DNA of 47,636 nt, from IMG/VR virus record IMGVR_UViG_3300009370_001587, positions 1 to 47,636 of that record; one strand, 5' to 3'. Below the pieces are notes generated by a model that was not told where the DNA came from, did not search any database, and saw nothing but the letters and a program-made list of their open reading frames with translations. A program made the position numbers and the translations under genes. Positions 18,426 to 25,989 of this stretch are shown here, piece by piece. The DNA comes from a virus. Each line of letters opens with the position of its first letter. The first letter of the stretch is position 1.

Positions 18426-18511
18426 CACTCTCAATGTTTCTATTTCATTCATTGTGTATCTATGGTGTATATTATATAATTGCAACATGGGATAGTTATG
18501 GAATGTTATGA
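18422..18511 (+). CDS. 29-residue membrane micropeptide
   Basis: A 29-codon frame that overlaps the prs stop (ATGA) and whose own stop overlaps the next start (ATGA). It encodes a single hydrophobic segment (SMFLFHSLCIYGVYYIIA). The two exact ATGA junctions argue that it is translated. Function unknown; perhaps a subunit or regulator of the following membrane protein. Confidence 0.5.
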   Translation: MTLSMFLFHSLCIYGVYYIIATWDSYGML

Positions 18512-18867
18512 TAATAATTCTTTTAACTTTTTTAGTATGGTTTACATTTATTTACATAATATACTCTGCAACAGGTTTTCAACGTGTACGAGAGGTGTAC
18601 GCAATGTGGATAGATAAACAATATTGGAAAAAGAGATACAATATCGTAGAGGCTATGGCCTGGAGTGGTAAATTACTAGTTATATTGCCTGCGATATTTT
18701 TTAGTTATGAAGTATGGTGGGCACATATAATTACATTATTTACATCTGGACTTTTAATTTGGGTTAGTGAACAAAAATTATTACCTACACTTTTAGCGTT
18801 CAATACTTTATGGATAGGTATAAGTTCGTTTATATTGGTTAGACATTTTTCAACCATTATAAGATAG
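18508..18867 (+). CDS. Membrane protein with three or four transmembrane segments
   Basis: 119 residues. Hydrophobic segments lie at about 2-20, 53-68, 73-89 and 94-112, with a basic loop (DKQYWKKRYN) between the first two. No family recognised. It is coupled to the micropeptide upstream and followed two bases later by a zinc-finger protein. Confidence 0.65.
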   Translation: MIIILLTFLVWFTFIYIIYSATGFQRVREVYAMWIDKQYWKKRYNIVEAMAWSGKLLVILPAIFFSYEVWWAHIITLFTSGLLIWVSEQKLLPTLLAFNTLWIGISSFILVRHFSTIIR

Positions 18868-18869
18868 TT

Positions 18870-19067
18870 ATGGAATGCTCTGAAATTAATTGTAAAAATA
18901 TAGGAACTATTAACGTGGATAATATTTGGATGCTTTGTTCAAAATGTCATAATAAATGGATTAATCCTGATCAAGAAGGTATAGTTTTGCCTCATCCTAC
19001 AAGTACATTTGAGCATAAAGAAAATAATAGTGGCGAAGTATTCATGTTTGGACCAGATGCAATGTAA
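18870..19067 (+). CDS. Small zinc-binding protein
   Basis: 65 residues with CSEINC near the N-terminus and CSKC at about 23-26, consistent with one zinc site. The C-terminal half is polar. It begins two bases after the preceding stop. Probably an early host-takeover protein; this is inference from size and position. Confidence 0.6.
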   Translation: MECSEINCKNIGTINVDNIWMLCSKCHNKWINPDQEGIVLPHPTSTFEHKENNSGEVFMFGPDAM

Positions 19068-19224
19068 TGGGATAGGGCACAATGAATTATACAAAATGGG
19101 ATTTGACGGGGCTTCTATTGCTTTATTAAGAAGATTAACTCCTGAACAATTTCAAAAATTATTTGAAATTTTACAGAAATTTCAAGATGAGAGAGATAAA
19201 TCAAGTGAACAAGGATTACCATGA
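19057..19224 (+). CDS. Small protein, unknown
   Basis: 55 residues from ATG 19057; an upstream TTG at 19009 would add 16 residues inside the previous gene and is less likely. It is helical and contains LRRLTPEQFQKLFEILQKF, a possible protein-protein interaction helix. It overlaps both neighbours. Start uncertain. Confidence 0.5.
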   Translation: MQCNGIGHNELYKMGFDGASIALLRRLTPEQFQKLFEILQKFQDERDKSSEQGLP

Positions 19225-19661
19225 ACGATTTTCATGTAAGAAAAAACTATTTGTTTGTAGAAGAAGATTTTGTAAGTCACTCAGGTGATGTGTTACACTG
19301 GAAAATAGAATGTGATGCTATAACTTCACCTGAATGGAAATGTCTTGCGAGAATGATTATGGAATATGAGAAAAGACCTTTTTGTGCCGCTATAGGAATA
19401 CCGAGAGGTGGTCTGGAACTCAGTAGATGGTTAAACGAATATTCAACTCAAAATTCTGATGATCCATATCTTATTTGTGACGATGTACTGACAACTGGTG
19501 GTTCTTTTGATGATTTTGTTGATGAAAATTTTAAAGGTGAAGAATATTTTGGATGGTGTATATTTGCAAGAAATAAACCAAAACAAGATTGGGTAAATGC
19601 GTTGTTTCAAATGCCAAAAACATGGGCAGACAATCCTAATAATCTAGAATATCATAAATAA
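19221..19661 (+). CDS. Phosphoribosyltransferase-domain protein, orotate-type candidate
   Basis: 146 residues. PRTase features are AAIGIPRGGLELSRW (57-70) and the PRPP loop YLICDDVLTTGGSF (83-96). The 'DDVLTTGGS' form is typical of orotate phosphoribosyltransferases, but the protein is shorter than cellular PyrE (about 210 residues) and the catalytic lysine loop is not obvious, so substrate is uncertain. With Prs and the DHODH-like protein at 43862 it would supply the OMP branch of pyrimidine synthesis. Confidence 0.7.
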   Translation: MNDFHVRKNYLFVEEDFVSHSGDVLHWKIECDAITSPEWKCLARMIMEYEKRPFCAAIGIPRGGLELSRWLNEYSTQNSDDPYLICDDVLTTGGSFDDFVDENFKGEEYFGWCIFARNKPKQDWVNALFQMPKTWADNPNNLEYHK

Positions 19662-19876
19662 TTTTTTTAATGAATTAATATTAAATAAGCAACATAAACA
19701 TTAAGGATTAATAATGCTACTTCAAACATAGTTCTCTTCTCTTATAATTAATCTTGTGATTCCAATACCTCTGTATTTATAATAAGAGAAATTTCAAAAT
19801 GGATATATACTATGTAAAATAAATATTACGAAACTCTCCATGGACGGAAATTCAACAACAATTACAAAGGTGATAT
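19662..19876 (+). promoter_or_regulatory. Intergenic region with candidate promoter
   Basis: 215 bases without a convincing gene. It is very A+T rich. The best promoter candidate is TTGTGA at 19754-19759, an 18-base spacer and TATAAT at 19778-19783. It would start the envelope island that follows. No strong hairpin was seen. Confidence 0.5.
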
Positions 19877-20221
19877 ATGGAAGAGATATTTAACTCTATG
19901 AATTTAATCATGATTGGAATAATACTTTTCTCATCTTTTTGGATCTTTTTATTTAACTACCGTCAAGACCATAAAGAAAAATATAAAGGGAATATACCTC
20001 TCATCCTTTTCGATCTATTAATCAATCTGGGAATGTCAGTCTCAGGATTTCTATTAATTTTAGTAGTCTTTAATAATGTGCCTCAAGCACAAGCATATGA
20101 TTCCTACAAATATCCTGTAGGATTCTTATTTGGTCTGACCTCAAATGTGAGTATTCCAATCGTACTTAAATGGTTTTCACAACAAATAACGGCTAAATTA
20201 TCCGAGGTAGGCAAAAAGTAA
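19877..20221 (+). CDS. Membrane protein at the start of the envelope island
   Basis: 114 residues with hydrophobic segments at about 8-28, 41-66 and 80-98, and charged loops between. A GGTGAT site precedes the ATG. It could be a holin or an anchor for the cytochrome encoded next. No family is recognised. Confidence 0.65.
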   Translation: MEEIFNSMNLIMIGIILFSSFWIFLFNYRQDHKEKYKGNIPLILFDLLINLGMSVSGFLLILVVFNNVPQAQAYDSYKYPVGFLFGLTSNVSIPIVLKWFSQQITAKLSEVGKK

Positions 20222-20248
20222 ATAATTAATTGAATAAGGGGTTTGTCA

Positions 20249-20710
20249 ATGGCTGAGCAAAAAACCAAAAAGCCAGAAGGTGTTGGTCAAGAAATAGAAA
20301 CCGAAGGAGGAGAGGTTAGATTTGAACCTGTCAAAAAGATTGAAGAAGATACTTTTGATGCAGTAAAAAGTCTTAAAACCTTTATCTTCATAACAATAGG
20401 ATTGCTAGTTTATTTGTTATTTCTAGTCATTCCTGGAATTGAAGAAAAGGTTGAATGGATTGAAAAGGATCTTACTTCGGTCTTGGTAACAAGCGAAAGA
20501 TATAAGGCGGCAACGAGAGTATTTGCAAAAGGTAATGAATGCTCTACATGTCACCTTGAACCAGATTATCTCATATCTGGGCTCCAAGCGACTTATCCAA
20601 GTTTTGCTGATCTTAAAGCATTCATGACAATAGGTCATCAAAAATACTACACAATGGCAACACCCATGCCAGATGAAGAACTCATGAACATTTACAGGGT
20701 CCTCAAGTGA
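20249..20710 (+). CDS. Membrane-anchored c-type cytochrome
   Basis: 153 residues from ATG 20249. A charged N-terminal tail (1-40) is followed by one transmembrane segment (43-62), then a periplasm-side domain with the covalent heme motif CSTCH (Cys98, Cys101, His102) and a C-terminal YYTMATPMPDEELMNIYRVL, where Met137 or Met140 is a likely sixth heme ligand. This is the layout of a mono-heme, anchored class I cytochrome c. Such proteins carry electrons outside the inner membrane and need the host Ccm system for maturation. Its stop overlaps the GTG start of the binding-protein gene. Unusual for a phage. Confidence 0.8.
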   Translation: MAEQKTKKPEGVGQEIETEGGEVRFEPVKKIEEDTFDAVKSLKTFIFITIGLLVYLLFLVIPGIEEKVEWIEKDLTSVLVTSERYKAATRVFAKGNECSTCHLEPDYLISGLQATYPSFADLKAFMTIGHQKYYTMATPMPDEELMNIYRVLK

Positions 20711-22182
20711 AGATTAAAATCTTTTTCGCTATGCTCACAATGTTTTGGATTCTTGGTATATCGCAAGGATATGTGCTCCAAGGGTCTGAAATGATTGAGA
20801 TTGAAGCACAATTTACCATAAGAAATCGTCTTGATATTGATGCCATGATGAAACTCGCAGGTTATACTGAACGAGGTGATTTTCTTATGGAAATGGAAAA
20901 TGTAACAGGTGATCGTGATTGGGATCGTAATGTAGATAAAGGTGATACATTTGTCTTACCTTCTATGCACAAACCAGAACGACAATTCAATGAGGGTATC
21001 AATTATAAAGAGATGATGTCACTCAATACTCCACCAGATAATGATACAGAAGAAGTTGAAGTCAATTCAATCATAAAAAAAGACGAATTAGATGCACTCA
21101 AAAAAGAATTAGAACGACTTAAACAAGTAGAGCAACAACATAAACAAAAGCATATGAGTGATATGTATGTTGTAGGTTCGGAATATAAACCTGGGTTTGG
21201 TGATACAGTCAAACGAATAAAAGAAAGAGGATATGTTGTGTGCGGAACATATGCTGATACACCAGGATTTAGCGAAGAATTTCTTAAAAGAAGTGACGGG
21301 GAACCGCCAGGTTGGGTTGGATTTGATGTAGATATTTGTAGAGCATTTGCAGTAGCATTATTTCTTGATAAAACAAAGATAGAGTTTATTCCAATCAATG
21401 GTAGAACACGCTTTGAGAGATTGTTTGATGGCTCAATTGACATTTTATCTGCTACAACAACATGGACTTTTTCAAGAGATGTAGACTGGAGAATAGAGTT
21501 TTTACCTACTGTATTCTTTGATGGACAGGGTTTCATAGTAAGAAAAAATCTTGGTGTCAAGAGTGCAAAAGATATGATGAATGCAAGAGTTTGTTTCAAT
21601 ACCGGTTCTACCGCCGCACAAAACATTAAAGATTTCTTTAATAAGTGGCAGATTAATTTTATACCGGTACCAGTACCACCATCAGATAGTCCAAAAGTTT
21701 ATTATCTTGATAATGATTGTGACATGTACGGTACAGATATGTCAGCATTAGCAGGGCACAAAGCACGATTTCAGTATCCAGAACGTCATGTTATATTACC
21801 AGAAATTATATCAAAGGAACCTCTTGGACCAGCAGTAAAATATGGAGATCAATTATGGTCTGATATAGTAAGATGGACAGTCAATGTAATATTTTTAGCG
21901 GAGGAGTTGGGAATTACGTCACAGAATATAGAAGATTATATGGAGAATATTGATCCTGTGATACAACGATTTATGGGTGAGCGTAATGGAGGAGATTCAC
22001 AAAATTTAGGTTCCAAGTTAGGATTAAATGCTAATTGGAGTATAGAAATTATAAGACAGATTGGTAATTATGAAGAAATATATGAAAAACATGTTGGACC
22101 TAACACCGATTTAGGTCTCACGAGAGGATTAAACAAACTCTACACTGATGGAGGTTTGTTGTATGCACCCCCTCTAAAATAG
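20707..22182 (+). CDS. Periplasmic amino-acid binding protein (AapJ-like) with N-terminal extension
   Basis: 491 residues. An N-terminal hydrophobic signal (1-21) is followed by an unusual 130-residue extension with a coiled coil at about 124-148, then a family 3 solute-binding domain (about 165-491). Landmarks are YVVCGTYADTPGF, GWVGFDVDICRAFAVALF, STAAQNIKDF, YGTDMSALA and QLWSDIVRWTVNVIF, the pattern of the general L-amino-acid binding protein AapJ. Cellular AapJ is about 340 residues, so the extension is extra. The GTG start overlaps the cytochrome stop, so the two are co-translated. It may feed host ABC permeases, or decorate the envelope. Confidence 0.85.
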   Translation: MKIKIFFAMLTMFWILGISQGYVLQGSEMIEIEAQFTIRNRLDIDAMMKLAGYTERGDFLMEMENVTGDRDWDRNVDKGDTFVLPSMHKPERQFNEGINYKEMMSLNTPPDNDTEEVEVNSIIKKDELDALKKELERLKQVEQQHKQKHMSDMYVVGSEYKPGFGDTVKRIKERGYVVCGTYADTPGFSEEFLKRSDGEPPGWVGFDVDICRAFAVALFLDKTKIEFIPINGRTRFERLFDGSIDILSATTTWTFSRDVDWRIEFLPTVFFDGQGFIVRKNLGVKSAKDMMNARVCFNTGSTAAQNIKDFFNKWQINFIPVPVPPSDSPKVYYLDNDCDMYGTDMSALAGHKARFQYPERHVILPEIISKEPLGPAVKYGDQLWSDIVRWTVNVIFLAEELGITSQNIEDYMENIDPVIQRFMGERNGGDSQNLGSKLGLNANWSIEIIRQIGNYEEIYEKHVGPNTDLGLTRGLNKLYTDGGLLYAPPLK

Positions 22183-22201
22183 ATCCCACCTAAATAATTT
22201 C

Positions 22202-22444
22202 ATGAGAACAGAAGAGCAGATTAGAAGAGAAATTCAAATATTAAAAGATGTTCCATCCTTAATTGAGTTATCGAAGAAAATTTATGATGTTTTACCTGAA
22301 ACTCACAAAGGGCGAAATGAGATTGTAAAACAGGTCACACGTTTACGTAAAGATTTAATACGTTTAGATGTTCTTTGTCAAGATATTGAATGGGGTTTAC
22401 TTCAGCGAGAGGTGCGTGAAAAATATAGAAATAAAGAACCATGA
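22202..22444 (+). CDS. Small helical protein
   Basis: 80 residues, helical and charged, beginning with an amphipathic helix (EEQIRREIQILKDV). It follows the binding protein by 19 bases and overlaps the holin-like gene by four. Function unknown. Confidence 0.6.
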   Translation: MRTEEQIRREIQILKDVPSLIELSKKIYDVLPETHKGRNEIVKQVTRLRKDLIRLDVLCQDIEWGLLQREVREKYRNKEP

Positions 22445-22722
22445 GTATAAATTATATCATTAATCGGTATTGGAAGGATTGGGCGGGGATTTTGTATCTT
22501 TTTCTATGCTTCACCGATTTCTTTGTCGCACCATTAATGTGGAACATGAGGATGGAAACTTATTGTCACAAAATGGTTGACAAAGGTTTAGTGTGTGATG
22601 CTACACGATGGGAACCGTTGACATTACAGATGGGTGGTATGTTTCACATAGCATTTGCAGGCATACTCGGAGTCGCAACTTGGAAGAAGAAAGAAGAGAA
22701 TGAAACTTCTTGGAAAGATTAA
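22441..22722 (+). CDS. Putative holin
   Basis: 93 residues with two hydrophobic segments (about 14-34 and 63-80), a short charged C-terminus and segments WKDWAGILYLFLCFTDFF and FHIAFAGILGVATW. This arrangement resembles small marine-phage holins, and the gene lies directly before a lipase lipoprotein. Two cysteines in the loop could form a disulfide outside the membrane. No endolysin is recognised in the window. The start overlaps the previous stop (ATGA). Confidence 0.6.
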   Translation: MSINYIINRYWKDWAGILYLFLCFTDFFVAPLMWNMRMETYCHKMVDKGLVCDATRWEPLTLQMGGMFHIAFAGILGVATWKKKEENETSWKD

Positions 22723-23428
22723 CCTAGTATTCATATTATTCATTTTTACATCCTGTCTATCAACTAATCAATTTTTAAATATGGGCGGAGCAAACGGTAC
22801 AAAAGAAAATCTACCAGTAGGCATAGATGTTCTTGTTGAGATGGCAGATTATTGTGAGAAAATCTACGATGACGGCAAGGAGATACAAGATAATGAATTC
22901 TCATATAATGTGGTTCAAGATCGTGGTGTCACTATTGTTATCATACGTGGTACTAATAACGGTAGAAATGTTCTCTCAGATCTTGACGCCAGACCCTTTC
23001 AAGACAAAAAACTATCGGCAGGAATTCATAAAGGATTCCGAGATGCCGCTGAAAAAATCAAAGAAGATTTGATAGAGAATCATGCCATTGAAGAGATGGT
23101 CATATTCACAGGTCACTCTCTTGGAGGTGCAGTAGCACAAATACTGGGGTTGTGGTTTGAGAATGATGCATACGAAGTACAGATATACACCTTTGGTTCA
23201 CCTTCAGTAATCATGGAACAATTATGGATGGATGGGCATTTCAGAGTTTATCTAGAAAACGATCCTGTTCCTTTTCTCCCACCTTACCCATATGTTCATT
23301 GGGGTATCAGAATAAATGCAGAAACACTTGATTGGGATGAAGATCATCCAATTGGCGATGTTACAAAAATTGATGCGAGGGATCATTCAATAAAAGAGTA
23401 TAAGAAAGTGTTAAAAAGACATTTATGA
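22700..23428 (+). CDS. Class 3 lipase, predicted lipoprotein
   Basis: 242 residues from ATG 22700 (AAGAAGAG site); an upstream start would destroy the signal. A lipoprotein signal ends at IFTSC (Cys19). The alpha/beta-hydrolase core has the nucleophile elbow FTGHSLGGA (Ser140), an acid in NDPVPF (Asp188) and a late histidine in ARDHSIKEY (His229), the class 3 triacylglycerol lipase triad. Anchored in the envelope, it could cut phospholipids during lysis or at infection. It overlaps the holin-like gene by 23 bases. Confidence 0.85.
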   Translation: MKLLGKINLVFILFIFTSCLSTNQFLNMGGANGTKENLPVGIDVLVEMADYCEKIYDDGKEIQDNEFSYNVVQDRGVTIVIIRGTNNGRNVLSDLDARPFQDKKLSAGIHKGFRDAAEKIKEDLIENHAIEEMVIFTGHSLGGAVAQILGLWFENDAYEVQIYTFGSPSVIMEQLWMDGHFRVYLENDPVPFLPPYPYVHWGIRINAETLDWDEDHPIGDVTKIDARDHSIKEYKKVLKRHL

Positions 23429-23895
23429 TGCTAAAAGAAGCAACTCATGTACAGGAAGTGGGTAAGATTATTGAAACTGATCCTGTAAGAAGGAATATCG
23501 TACCTGCTTTAAGAATAAAAAATGGTGCGAGAGTATTTTATTATGGTGAACCAGAGAATTTGATAGCCGCCGTTTGTATGCATACGTCAAGAATAATACC
23601 AGACAGTGAGGAACAATTGCTCACGGAATATCATTGGGGTGGTGCATGTAAGGGAGGAAACAAAGCAATATTTTATAGTCTTTGGTCACATGTAAATGGT
23701 ATGGGCAGACAGTTACTAAATATTTCATTGGCCCAATTGGTATTAGAAAATAAACACGAGAGATATATAACACTCTCACCTAAAACAGAAATGGCTAAAA
23801 AGTTTCACGAAAGCAACGGAGCCAAACTTATTCATGAATCATTGTGGGCTTATAACTTTGAGTATTTCATAAGACACGGAAACGAAGATGAATAA
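23425..23895 (+). CDS. GNAT-like acetyltransferase, tentative
   Basis: 156 residues. The central strand and turn region with ITLSPKTEMAKKFHESNGAKL is the typical late part of GNAT N-acetyltransferases, where the protein approaches the acceptor after the acetyl-CoA site. The usual R/Q-x-x-G-x-G/A loop is not clear, so this is a weak call. It starts inside the lipase stop and overlaps the PycTM gene by 8 bases. Confidence 0.5.
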   Translation: MMLKEATHVQEVGKIIETDPVRRNIVPALRIKNGARVFYYGEPENLIAAVCMHTSRIIPDSEEQLLTEYHWGGACKGGNKAIFYSLWSHVNGMGRQLLNISLAQLVLENKHERYITLSPKTEMAKKFHESNGAKLIHESLWAYNFEYFIRHGNEDE

Positions 23896-24478
23896 ATGGG
23901 ACCTTTCAAATTTTGATAACAAAGAGGATGCACATGTAGGGTTTCAACAAGTACCAGAGAATAGAACGGCAGTTGATAATATATTGCGATTGAATTATAA
24001 CAATCAATTGCGTTTAACATTGATGGCTGACACCAAAGCAAATATCATGATTACAGTTAGTTCAATTGTGTTTTCTATTACAGTTGCAAATATTACAAAC
24101 GAAATGTTATTATATCCTCTCATGGCATTGGGTATTTGTTCAGTTGTGGCACTGGTTTGTGCTATCATAGTGATTATGCCAAAGATTGACTATCCAAAAA
24201 CAAAGACAGGTAAAATAGATAAGTCTTCACCATTCTATAATCCATTATTCTTTGGGCATTTTGCTCACATATCAATACGAGAGTATAAAGAAGAATATGC
24301 TAAACGATTGATGACAGATGCACAAATTATGGATGCATTGACAGGTGACATATATGGTATAGGTAGAGTAATTGCAACGAATAAATTTAAGTATTTGCGT
24401 TATAGTTACATGACATTTCTTGTGGGAATATCATTAGCAATAAGTATATTTACATTCCAAATTATATTCGTTTCATAA
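23888..24478 (+). CDS. PycTM-like membrane protein (Pycsar effector domain)
   Basis: 196 residues. The pattern NNQLRLTLMADTKANIMITV (39-57), two transmembrane segments (about 52-70 and 74-97), an amphipathic LFFGHFAHIS (120-129), DIYGIGRVIATNKFKYLRYSY (154-174, long motif) and a last transmembrane segment (172-194) matches the PycTM domain of Pycsar antiphage effectors, which disrupt the membrane on binding cUMP or cCMP. The cyclase partner is absent nearby. Here it stands in a lysis-type block, so a holin-like or anti-defence role is possible. Confidence 0.75.
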   Translation: MNKWDLSNFDNKEDAHVGFQQVPENRTAVDNILRLNYNNQLRLTLMADTKANIMITVSSIVFSITVANITNEMLLYPLMALGICSVVALVCAIIVIMPKIDYPKTKTGKIDKSSPFYNPLFFGHFAHISIREYKEEYAKRLMTDAQIMDALTGDIYGIGRVIATNKFKYLRYSYMTFLVGISLAISIFTFQIIFVS

Positions 24479-24481
24479 ATA
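24474..24481 (+). promoter_or_regulatory. Late-promoter-like CATAAATA
   Basis: One mismatch to the T4 late box TATAAATA. The spacing leaves a leader of about 26 bases with a GAAAGG site before the gene at 24514. It overlaps the end of the PycTM gene. Plausible but unproven. Confidence 0.35.
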
Positions 24482-24513
24482 GAGATATTAACCACAATGA
24501 TTGAAAGGAAAAA

Positions 24514-24765
24514 ATGTCAAGAAGTGAAATTAAGGATTGGATTGTAATGTCATTAAGTGTAGGAACAATTATTTTGTTGTTCGTAATTACAATCGGTGAC
24601 TTTATGAATGCAATGGAAACAAATAGAGAACCTAGTAAAGACGTAATTAACTTATTATCAATGGCAATAACTGGTATTGTTGGTATTATTGCTGGCTTTA
24701 TTTCTGGTAAAAATGCAGCCGATCAGGCAAAGCAACAAGCGGAAGCACAAGGAGCCCAAAAGTGA
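24514..24765 (+). CDS. Two-transmembrane protein, holin candidate
   Basis: 83 residues: transmembrane segments at about 10-29 and 45-65, the second ending in a Gly-rich GIAGFISGK, then a polar Ala/Gln-rich tail (DQAKQQAEAQGAQK). Compact size and topology fit a class II holin. It overlaps the exported nuclease gene by four bases. Confidence 0.6.
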   Translation: MSRSEIKDWIVMSLSVGTIILLFVITIGDFMNAMETNREPSKDVINLLSMAITGIVGIIAGFISGKNAADQAKQQAEAQGAQK

Positions 24766-25619
24766 ATTTGAAATTATCATTAGTTACTATTTTATTTTGT
24801 GGGTGGATGCTTGGAGCACCACCTGCATTTTCTGCTGATTTTGTCACCAAGGGTGACATAAGAAAATCAAGTGTGAAGTCGTTTAAGTCGTTTTTCACGG
24901 AAGAAAAATGCGATCAAATATTGATTGATACATTCACTATTTGTTATGATCATGAGAGAAAGTCACCAACTGCGGTTTATGTTGAGGTGACTGGACCTAC
25001 TGTAATTGAGGACATAGACAAACGCCCTCCATTCTTTACAGATAAGCGTGTAAAGAAAAACTACAGAACAACATCAAAAGACTATACGAACACAGGTTAT
25101 GATAGAGGTCATTTTGGTGCATCAGATGCTTCACACGATTGGAATAAGAAGCATCAGAAAGCAACATATTCAATGGCTAACATCGTACCACAGACACCAT
25201 TTGCTAATCGTTATAAGTTCATAGCATTAGAAAAGCATGAACGAGAGATGGCAGTCAAGTATGGTCGTTTAGAAAACGTCACAATTGCATTTTGGAACAA
25301 CAGACCCAAGAGAATTGGTAAGTCACAGTTGCAGGTACCAAGTGCATTTGCTAAACTTTATACTGATGGTAAAGGGTATAAAGAATGCTTCTTTATTTGG
25401 AATAATGACGTATATGATAAATCAGACGGTCAAGATCCAAACAAATATAAACAAAATTGTGATAAAGTAACTGCAATGTGGGGCACACAAGTAGGTGAAG
25501 CAGATAAGTGGTCACTGAAAGATAAAGATGCTCTCATTGATTTGCTTGACAAATATATAGAAAGTGAGAAAAATCAATCTAAAGTGGGTCTTGCAGAAGC
25601 ACTCAAGAAAGCACTTTAG
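24762..25619 (+). CDS. Exported DNA/RNA non-specific endonuclease
   Basis: 285 residues from GTG 24762. A cleavable signal peptide (1-25, ending PAFSA) precedes the NUC1/Serratia nuclease core with the catalytic motif YDRGHFGASDAS (Asp114, Arg115, Gly116, His117) and SMANIVPQTPFANR, whose Asn residues bind Mg. The enzyme cuts DNA and RNA without sequence preference. Export by a phage suggests action in the periplasm, against superinfecting DNA, or nutrient scavenging after lysis. It overlaps the holin candidate, consistent with coordinated lysis expression. Cytoplasmic DNA would be protected by secretion. Confidence 0.9.
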   Translation: MNLKLSLVTILFCGWMLGAPPAFSADFVTKGDIRKSSVKSFKSFFTEEKCDQILIDTFTICYDHERKSPTAVYVEVTGPTVIEDIDKRPPFFTDKRVKKNYRTTSKDYTNTGYDRGHFGASDASHDWNKKHQKATYSMANIVPQTPFANRYKFIALEKHEREMAVKYGRLENVTIAFWNNRPKRIGKSQLQVPSAFAKLYTDGKGYKECFFIWNNDVYDKSDGQDPNKYKQNCDKVTAMWGTQVGEADKWSLKDKDALIDLLDKYIESEKNQSKVGLAEALKKAL

Positions 25620-25625
25620 GCTAAC

Positions 25626-25653
25626 TTGACATTTTAAAAAAGTAGTGTATAAT
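25626..25653 (+). promoter_or_regulatory. Sigma70 promoter before iscA
   Basis: TTGACA at 25626-25631 and TATAAT at 25648-25653 with a 16-base spacer. It overlaps the GTG start of the IscA-like gene, so a transcript from here would begin inside that gene; the promoter may serve iscU or use a downstream non-ATG start. Confidence 0.7.
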
Positions 25654-25989
25654 ATAGATATATCACAAAAAGCAAGTGAAGCAGTAAATGATGCAATCCA
25701 AGAACATGAGCATCTACGTTTGAGTGCAAGACCTGGTGGATGCTCAGGTTGGAAGTGGAATTTACAGACAGAAGATACACTTGCACGAAACTCATTGGAC
25801 GAAGTTTTTAGTACGAATTATGGATTTGAGATAGTGGTATCAAAATACTATCTAAATAATATTATAGGCTCAGCAACCATAGATTTTCAAAATGATAATT
25901 TAGTTGAACAAGGCTTTATAATCAAACGCAAATCAAGTCTTCATTCATGTGGTTGCGGAGAAAGTTTTACACCAATAAAAGATATGTAA
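25645..25989 (+). CDS. iscA: IscA/HesB-type iron-sulfur carrier
   Basis: 114 residues from GTG 25645. The A-type carrier signature is complete: PGGCSGWKWNL (Cys33) and HSCGCGESF (Cys102, Cys104). These three cysteines hold or transfer an Fe-S cluster or iron. The start is odd because the -10 box of a good promoter overlaps it; ATA codons at 25654 or 25660 are the only nearby later possibilities. The stop overlaps the iscU start, so the two are co-translated. Confidence 0.85.
   Translation: MYNIDISQKASEAVNDAIQEHEHLRLSARPGGCSGWKWNLQTEDTLARNSLDEVFSTNYGFEIVVSKYYLNNIIGSATIDFQNDNLVEQGFIIKRKSSLHSCGCGESFTPIKDM

Noticed and set aside
20707-22182. PstS phosphate-binding protein, common in marine phages
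   Set aside because: The motifs are of the family 3 amino-acid binding proteins (GFDVDICRA, YGTDMSALA), not of PstS.
22190-22197. CTAAATAA as a late promoter before 22202
   Set aside because: Two departures from TATAAATA and too close to the start codon to yield a normal leader.
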